NCBI GenBank assembly: GCA_964472265.1
Contig: CAYYJO010000069.1
Coordinates: 1 to 11,200 of the forward strand
Source of the DNA: JAGNLA01 sp964472265
GTDB taxonomy: Bacteria; Caldisericota; Caldisericia; JAAYUI01
Reading direction: 5' to 3'
DNA: 11,200 bases
Shown: one piece after another, positions 6,216 through 11,200 of the stretch
Layout of the letters: every line of letters starts with the position of its first letter
How positions within the stretch are numbered: position 1 is the stretch's first letter
Made by a program: the position numbers and the translations under genes
The notes under the pieces: generated by a model
Database searches by the model: none
What the model saw: only the letters and a program-made list of their open reading frames with translations
Told to the model about the DNA's origin: nothing

Positions 6216-8630
6216 ATGTGGAACCGGTTTCTTTTAGTCCTGATCGTTTCAGTTTTTTTTGTGCAACCTGCGCAAAACATGGGAGAGCAGCCTGAATCCA
6301 AAGCACCGTACATCCCAACAAACCCAATCAGCAAGACAGTTACGTCATCAATTTTTGTTCCAGCCCAGAAACGTGAGCAATGGGACATGATGCTGCCGAT
6401 GAACGGAATATATCAAAACAACGTCGTTTATGATGAAAACCTGGACGAAATTGTCAGGGTGCCAAATGAAAACGGGTTTTATTATTTGCTCGATGGCAAT
6501 CTCTCATGCAGGAAATATCTGGAACAGGGAAACACAGACAGAACACCGACAAGCCTGATTGACTTTGGTGGCAAAAGGATGGTTGCCGGGCCAGGTGTGG
6601 ACGTCAACCCTTACATGAACACTTTCTACAACATCCATGATGACAGGATTGATTTCTACTTATTCGACACGATGGAGCTGAAGTGTAGTGAAGATTACCA
6701 GAAGGGGTGGTATGTCTCGCCCATCTCTTATGAAAAAGTGCTTTACACGAACAACAGTGTCGGTTTCAAAGTTATCGACTTGCACACAGGCAAGGTTTTG
6801 AAAACCGGTGATCAGAAGTATTTGGCCCAGTGCGGAAACGGCTTGATCTGCGCTTACAAATCCTTTGTCTATGATGCAATCGCTGATCGTGAATACAAGC
6901 TGGCTGATCTTGGACTGGACAGCTATTCAGAGATTAAGATAAAAGATGATTGCGTAGATTTCTACATTTCAGGTGATGACGGCATAGGTTTCAAATCCTG
7001 CAAGAGGCTCTCAAGGGTGGATGGAACCGTTGAAAACATAGAATTCAGCGGATTGGCAAAAGATCACCTGATCGTCATCGGCTCCCACAAAAAATTTTTC
7101 CTTTTCAAAGACCTTTACGACACTCTCCAAATGTATGATGCCCAGACCGGAAAAGTGGCATGGACGCTGAAACTCGAGCAGCCATCAAGCATTTACGACA
7201 CAATCATTTTGAAGGATTTGCCAAGAGCAATCCTGCAAACGATGGACAAATACTATCTCATCGACATCACTGACGGCAAAATCATAAAAAGCATTCCAAG
7301 GGTCAACCTTGACCGCTGGATTCAAAGCTGCAAGGTTGGAAACAAGATTTTTTATCTCAGGCAAATGCTTTATTCAAGCCTTGATTGTGACCTGCTATAT
7401 TTTGATGGAGCGAAAGCCCAAAAAGTTGAAATTCCATTCAAGCTTTCAAACTCCATGATCGACTCATCGGGAAACGACCTGATTGTGGTTAACGTGGAAG
7501 AGCGAGGCTTGACCGATAAAATCTGCCATGTCAAATACACTATCCTAAATGCCAAAAGCATGGAGCTTTCAAAGATTGAAGAGATCGATTTTGACAATAT
7601 TTCTCACACAGGCGAAGTGACCTTGAAGCGCCACTACCTTTTTGCATTCGGTGGAATCTGGCAAAAGATGCTGAATCTGAAAACCGGCAAACAGGCTATG
7701 GTGATTGAAAATCCGAAAACACCTGTCTCAGATTTCAACGTTGCCGTTTCTGAAAACGTGATTTACGCAGCTCTTGGCTACAAGGATAAAAACATTGCTG
7801 TGTTCTATGCCTTCGACTCAAAATCACTTCAGAGGCTGGCCGTCTCGCAACCAGTCAGCCTGTCCCCTGGAAACAAACTGCCCAGTTTCTATTATGCCGA
7901 CGACAACCTCGCAATCTCTTCAGCCTTAAGCCAGACGGTTGTTTGCGACTGCAACTGCAAGATCACAAAGATTCAGGGTCAGCCTGTGTTTTATGACAAC
8001 GGCCAACTTTACGTTTCGCTTGGCTTGTTGCTCAGGAAGGTTGATCTGGCAACACTTAATCAGACCGACATTCATGAAAGCTATTACAATAGATGGGTCT
8101 TGTACAAGTCTGGAAACGATCTCTTTGACGGGAGCAAGCTCATGAACGAAAAATTTGAAATAGTCCAGACTGACATGAGGCTGAACCACATCAATGAGCT
8201 TGACGGCAAGCTTTATGGGTGGTGGAACTCTGGGCAGACAATCGAGCTGAAGCCATGCCCTATATACAAATTGTCAAAGTCGGAGAATGGTTTGCTCGAG
8301 CTTTCAAACCTGAGAGCAGACGGATTGGCCGACGATCTTTCCGGTCACTTGGTGATTTACGGCTCAAAAACGGCTGAGATTGCTGGATACTACACAACTT
8401 TGCAGGAAGTAGCTTTCGAGAGCATAAAACAGGGCGAGACCAGAAGAATCAGCTATGACGACAAAAAGATAGAAGACTTCAAATATTTGCATGTTCTGGT
8501 GTTTTCAAACGGCGTCTACAGGAACCCAAGGGTAGCTCAAAACAACGTAAAATACTTCGGTGGCTTCCTCGTTGGCGACAAAACCGAGACTATCTGGGGA
8601 GGGTCATTTGTCAGGCAGGACAATCAATGA
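6216..8630 (+). CDS. Secreted beta-propeller-like (PQQ-repeat type) protein, paralogue A
   Basis: The protein has 804 residues and I do not recognise the family. Residues 1-20 form a signal peptide without a lipobox Cys, so the product is probably exported in soluble form. Repeated short strands ending in D-x-x-T-G-K are typical of PQQ/WD-like beta-propeller blades: FKVIDLHTGK (184-193), MYDAQTGKVAW (306-316), then LIDITDGK and LNLKTGK further on. A propeller of several blades covers much of the length. The last roughly 130 residues look like a different beta domain, with SKSENGLLELSN, then ESIKQGETRRI and a closing LHVLVFSNG strand. No catalytic motif is evident. The next gene begins one base after the stop and encodes a diverged paralogue with the same order of segments, so the pair arose by tandem duplication and is co-transcribed. 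The role may be structural or ligand-binding in the envelope; that is inference. Confidence 0.72.
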   Translation: MWNRFLLVLIVSVFFVQPAQNMGEQPESKAPYIPTNPISKTVTSSIFVPAQKREQWDMMLPMNGIYQNNVVYDENLDEIVRVPNENGFYYLLDGNLSCRKYLEQGNTDRTPTSLIDFGGKRMVAGPGVDVNPYMNTFYNIHDDRIDFYLFDTMELKCSEDYQKGWYVSPISYEKVLYTNNSVGFKVIDLHTGKVLKTGDQKYLAQCGNGLICAYKSFVYDAIADREYKLADLGLDSYSEIKIKDDCVDFYISGDDGIGFKSCKRLSRVDGTVENIEFSGLAKDHLIVIGSHKKFFLFKDLYDTLQMYDAQTGKVAWTLKLEQPSSIYDTIILKDLPRAILQTMDKYYLIDITDGKIIKSIPRVNLDRWIQSCKVGNKIFYLRQMLYSSLDCDLLYFDGAKAQKVEIPFKLSNSMIDSSGNDLIVVNVEERGLTDKICHVKYTILNAKSMELSKIEEIDFDNISHTGEVTLKRHYLFAFGGIWQKMLNLKTGKQAMVIENPKTPVSDFNVAVSENVIYAALGYKDKNIAVFYAFDSKSLQRLAVSQPVSLSPGNKLPSFYYADDNLAISSALSQTVVCDCNCKITKIQGQPVFYDNGQLYVSLGLLLRKVDLATLNQTDIHESYYNRWVLYKSGNDLFDGSKLMNEKFEIVQTDMRLNHINELDGKLYGWWNSGQTIELKPCPIYKLSKSENGLLELSNLRADGLADDLSGHLVIYGSKTAEIAGYYTTLQEVAFESIKQGETRRISYDDKKIEDFKYLHVLVFSNGVYRNPRVAQNNVKYFGGFLVGDKTETIWGGSFVRQDNQ

Positions 8631-8631
8631 A

Positions 8632-11035
8632 ATGAAAAAATGCTTGATTTTGCTGCTTGTTTTTGTCGTATCCCTTGCGCCGGCAATCAAAGCGGAAAAA
8701 TTGAAAGCTGTTCCCCTGATTCCATGCAATTTGATAAGCTCTGAAACGGTTAGTGAAATCTACATCCCTGACAATATGAGCCAGAAATTTTCAGTGAAGA
8801 ACGACAAGCGTTTCTCAGGGAACACGGTCATTTTGGATCAGGACTTGAATTTTGTTGCCAGGACACCGGCTTTAAACGGAAACTACTGGACGGACGGCAA
8901 AAGGAGCGCCTGGCAGACTTCTCTGAACGTAAACTACGCCGGAAGTTTTCCACCACCGTCATTGCTCGAGATGGATGGGAAAATCTGGTATCTGCCAAGC
9001 GGCTGTGTGACGTGCCCGCTTGATAACCTTTGCGTGGAGTGGGCTTCGTCCGGTTTGATCTTCAAAGAGCTTGTCACTGGTGCAAAAATCTGTGAGCTCG
9101 CTGGGGAANNNNNNNNNNCTTCCACAGGACGAAGTTTATCCAGCCGGTTCTGGTATGGTTGGCTTTATCGACAAAAATAGAAGATTCAAGCTGGTTGACT
9201 TGAAAACTGGCAAGATTGTTGAAAGCGCTGATGATGGCACACAATGGGACTTTGGCAACGGTTATTTTGTGACGCCGAATCGGATTTATCGCATCAAGGA
9301 TCGCACAAGCACAGATATTTCCGGTTTTGAGCTGAAGCCATATACGAACTTTGCGATAAAAAAAGACCACATCGAATTTTATGTTGACGAAGCCGTCGGT
9401 TATCCGACAAAGATGCTGCCAAACCCTCAGATTCTGGAAGTTAACTTCAATGGCAAACTCCTGAAAAAAGTTGAGCTGAAGCTGCCTCAAATAACGAAGA
9501 TCATTGACACGGAGGGAAAACTGGCACTGCTTCAGACCGGCAACGAATTTGACTCGGATCCCAGACGTTTGTGGGCGATGGACACGCAGTCAGGCAAAGA
9601 AGTCTGGAGCATCGACATGGAACCGCTTGGGTCGGAAGTGCTTAAATCATGGATTGTTTCTGATAGTTTCCCTAAACTTCTGGCGCAGACCTGGACAGAA
9701 AACCTCAGAATCGACATCAACTCCGGCAGGATCGAAAAAAAGGTTGACAGCAGAGGAATGCAGACTGTCACCAAAACGGTTGTGGCAAACGAATTTTTAT
9801 ACTGCGGTCAATCGTATATCTATAAAAACCAGTTCAAATCAGTGCTTGTCAAAACTGGAACCGATGGCAGGTCAGAAGCTGTCGGGCTGCCGTTTGAGCC
9901 TGAAAACATGCTGCTTGACTCATATAAAGACAAGATATTCATTGTCAGTCAGGGGAAAGACTCGATTCAGACGGCCTCGGTTAACACAGTAACCGGAGAA
10001 GTAGTCGCTGGTTCGTGTTTTGATGTGGATGAAAACCAGAGTGTGAAACTCGAGAAAAACTTTCTGGCAGTTGACTCAAAAAAGAAGCTGGCAATTGTGA
10101 ATCTGGAAAACGGAAAATCAATTGAAATCATGAAATCTTCCGACCAGTATTCGATCAAAGCCTCGCAGTTACACCTTTATGTCCTTTGCACAGACCTTTT
10201 TACCTCAAGGCCAACGCTTTTTGCTTATGACAGCCAGCTGAACCCGGTTTCAAAAACACCGCTTCCAAAGAGCACCAATATAATCTTTGCAGCGAACGAC
10301 TCCTGGGTGGTGATGAACGGTTGGGTTTCAGACTGCAACGGGAACCTGCAAGAGTTTGACGGAGCCTGCATAAAACTTGATGGCTATACGTTCTGGGCTG
10401 GTTTTAGCCAGCCAAAGTCAGGGGTGTACAGGATTAATCTTGCCACAGGCGAGAAGACGCTGCTTGAGGGTGTTTCAACCATCAATCCAATACGATCATC
10501 GATCCCTGGCTATAACTTTGACGGTTTCAACGCTTACGATTCCGATTTCAAAATCACGCAGTGCCCGTTCAGGTTCACCTGGGCTGAGGAAATTGTTGGG
10601 GGATTCTGGGGTGGTTTCGAAGGAATGTATGGTGTTGCAGCACAGCTCAAGCCTTCTCCGTCATATTCAGTGGAAATGAGCGATGACGGCAACGTAAAGA
10701 TCACCAACACCTCAACGCAGTTTGCCCTCTCTGGCAGCGTTGCGTCCGGAACTTTTGAAGGAAAGACCGTTTCAGGCTTAACCGGCTTTGGCAGGCAAAT
10801 GGATTTCCAATCCCTTGAACCTGGACAATCCTTCACTTTCAAGGCTAACACCGAGAGAAACCTCTGTCTGGCAATTGTTTCCAACGGAATGAGCGAACGT
10901 GATGTTCCGCCGAACAAGCCAATGTTTGCCGGCACCCCGATTTCCGACAGGGAACCGGAAACAATCCATATTGCTGCATGGATGAAAACCAGCACCGGTT
11001 TTGAAAGACTGAAGCTCAGGGATTTCGACTTCTGA
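8632..11035 (+). CDS. Secreted beta-propeller-like (PQQ-repeat type) protein, paralogue B, interrupted by an assembly gap
   Basis: It starts at ATG 8632, one base after the stop of paralogue A, with CAGGA at 8616-8620 eleven bases upstream. The signal peptide spans MKKCLILLLVF to about A23 (A-I-K-A before the cut); Cys4 is not a lipobox. The coding frame runs 8632-9108 (159 codons), meets ten Ns, and resumes at 9119 for 638 codons to TGA. The sum, about 797, nearly equals the 804 of paralogue A. Shared segments are IP.N.IS at the mature N-terminus, FKLVDLKTGK (from 9185), LWAMDTQSGKEVW (from 9569), LRIDINSGR, YRINLATGE, an LKPSPSY strand and a final SLEPGQSF domain. The blades look like PQQ-type propeller strands. 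The function is unknown, and there are no catalytic residues that I can identify. I treat it as one intact gene because the frames on both sides are compatible with a missing piece that is a multiple of three. Confidence 0.72.
9109..9118. other. Assembly gap (10 N)
   Basis: Ten undetermined bases fall inside paralogue B. The left flank ends on a complete codon at 9108 and the right flank begins a codon at 9119. Ten is not a multiple of three, so the N count is filler rather than a measured length. Alignment with paralogue A around the following FK(L/V)(V/I)DL strand leaves room for only a few missing residues. Confidence 0.95.
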
Positions 11036-11083
11036 TAAATAATTCAAGTATATACAAGTAATTTAAGTCCAGTTTATAACATT

Positions 11084-11109
11084 AAGAAGGAAAACGATTT
11101 TCCGTTCTT
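11084..11109 (+). terminator. Hairpin after paralogue B, possible terminator
   Basis: AAGAAGGAAAA (11084-11094) pairs with TTTTCC (11098-11103) and TTCTT (11105-11109), with one bulged G at 11104 and a CGA loop. It lies 48 nt after the stop at 11035 and before cbiM. The stem is A/T-rich and no T run follows, so termination strength is uncertain. Confidence 0.4.
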
Positions 11110-11115
11110 GCAAAT

Positions 11116-11143
11116 AATTGTCAAATTTGATATTTTCACAATT
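11116..11143. promoter_or_regulatory. Dyad 6-N16-6 upstream of cbiM, candidate metal-regulator operator
   Basis: AATTGT (11116-11121) and ACAATT (11138-11143) are exact inverted half-sites separated by 16 bases. Inside lies a second perfect palindrome, TCAAATTTGA (11121-11130). Weak promoter elements overlap: TTGCAA (11108-11113) and TATTTT (11131-11136) with 17-base spacing. The nickel repressor NikR of enterobacteria binds half-sites with N16 spacing, though its consensus bases differ from these. In AT-rich DNA such dyads also occur by chance. Confidence 0.3.
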
Positions 11144-11168
11144 GTAAGAAATATTTGGAGGTTTTTTC

Positions 11169-11200
11169 ATGCACATACCCGATGGATTCGTTTCCGTTCC
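11169..11200 (+). CDS. cbiM: Cobalt/nickel ECF transporter membrane protein CbiM, 3'-truncated by window edge
   Basis: Only the first ten codons and two further bases are inside the window: MHIPDGFVSV, then the start of a Pro codon. MHIPDGF at the extreme N-terminus is the hallmark of CbiM/NikM. In that family the N-terminal Met and His2 form part of the Co2+/Ni2+ binding site of the substrate-specific component of the energy-coupling-factor transporter. GGAGG at 11157-11161 lies seven bases before the ATG, confirming the start. Whether it is the cobalt (CbiM) or nickel (NikM) type, and whether CbiN/CbiQ/CbiO genes follow, cannot be told from this fragment. The upstream spacer (11036-11168) is AT-rich, with a hairpin and a dyad, and shows no cobalamin riboswitch elements. 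Confidence 0.85.
   Translation, partial: MHIPDGFVSV

Noticed and set aside
9071..11035. Separate gene starting at 9071 after paralogue B's N-terminal part
   Set aside because: The apparent start precedes the N run in the wrong frame and has no ribosome binding site; the two halves align end to end with paralogue A.
11036..11168. Cobalamin riboswitch before cbiM
   Set aside because: The spacer is too short and AT-rich and lacks the B12-box (GCCACTG-like) core.

Overview
The window is about 11.2 kb of bacterial chromosome. All recognisable genes lie on the + strand. It includes a 10-base N run (9109-9118), so it is probably a scaffold from a draft or metagenome assembly. I cannot name the organism. 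The base composition is moderate, Arg codons are often AGG, and most genes have a strong GGAGG-type ribosome binding site. Several products are large, divergent secreted proteins, which suggests an uncultivated or poorly sampled bacterial lineage. There are no rRNAs, tRNAs, CRISPR arrays, transposases or phage genes.

Layout. (1) 1-1928: the 3' part of a large surface or secreted protein with two PKD domains followed by Ig-like repeats. Its start is outside the window. (2) 1941-3059: a secreted phosphodiester glycosidase (NAGPA-type) starting at TTG, only 12 nt downstream and probably in the same operon. (3) 3060-3362: a 303-nt intergenic region with a long hairpin that probably ends the first operon, followed by a nested set of inverted repeats that could be a structured 5' leader for argS. 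(4) 3363-5003: argS (arginyl-tRNA synthetase), complete but with an altered HIGH signature (TVAN), no visible Shine-Dalgarno sequence, and a good intrinsic terminator behind it. (5) 5137-6162: a protein with two tandem GNAT acetyltransferase domains, preceded by a plausible sigma70-type promoter. (6) 6216-8630 and 8632-11035: two diverged tandem paralogues of about 800 residues. Both have signal peptides and repeated beta-propeller-like (PQQ-type) strands, and they are separated by a single base. The second is crossed by the N run, but the reading frames and the paralogue alignment show it is one gene with a tiny assembly gap, not a pseudogene. (7) 11169-end: the first codons of cbiM, the membrane component of a cobalt/nickel ECF transporter. 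It follows an AT-rich 133-nt spacer holding a hairpin and a dyad whose half-sites are 16 nt apart.

How the genes work together. The first pair and the last pair of large genes look like two separate cell-envelope or secreted-protein operons of unknown purpose. Between them lie a housekeeping gene (argS) and an acetyltransferase, and a metal-uptake locus begins at the right edge. I see no convincing defence or mobile system. The points most worth a second look are the argS catalytic-motif variant and its leader, the tandem propeller paralogues, and the dyad upstream of cbiM.
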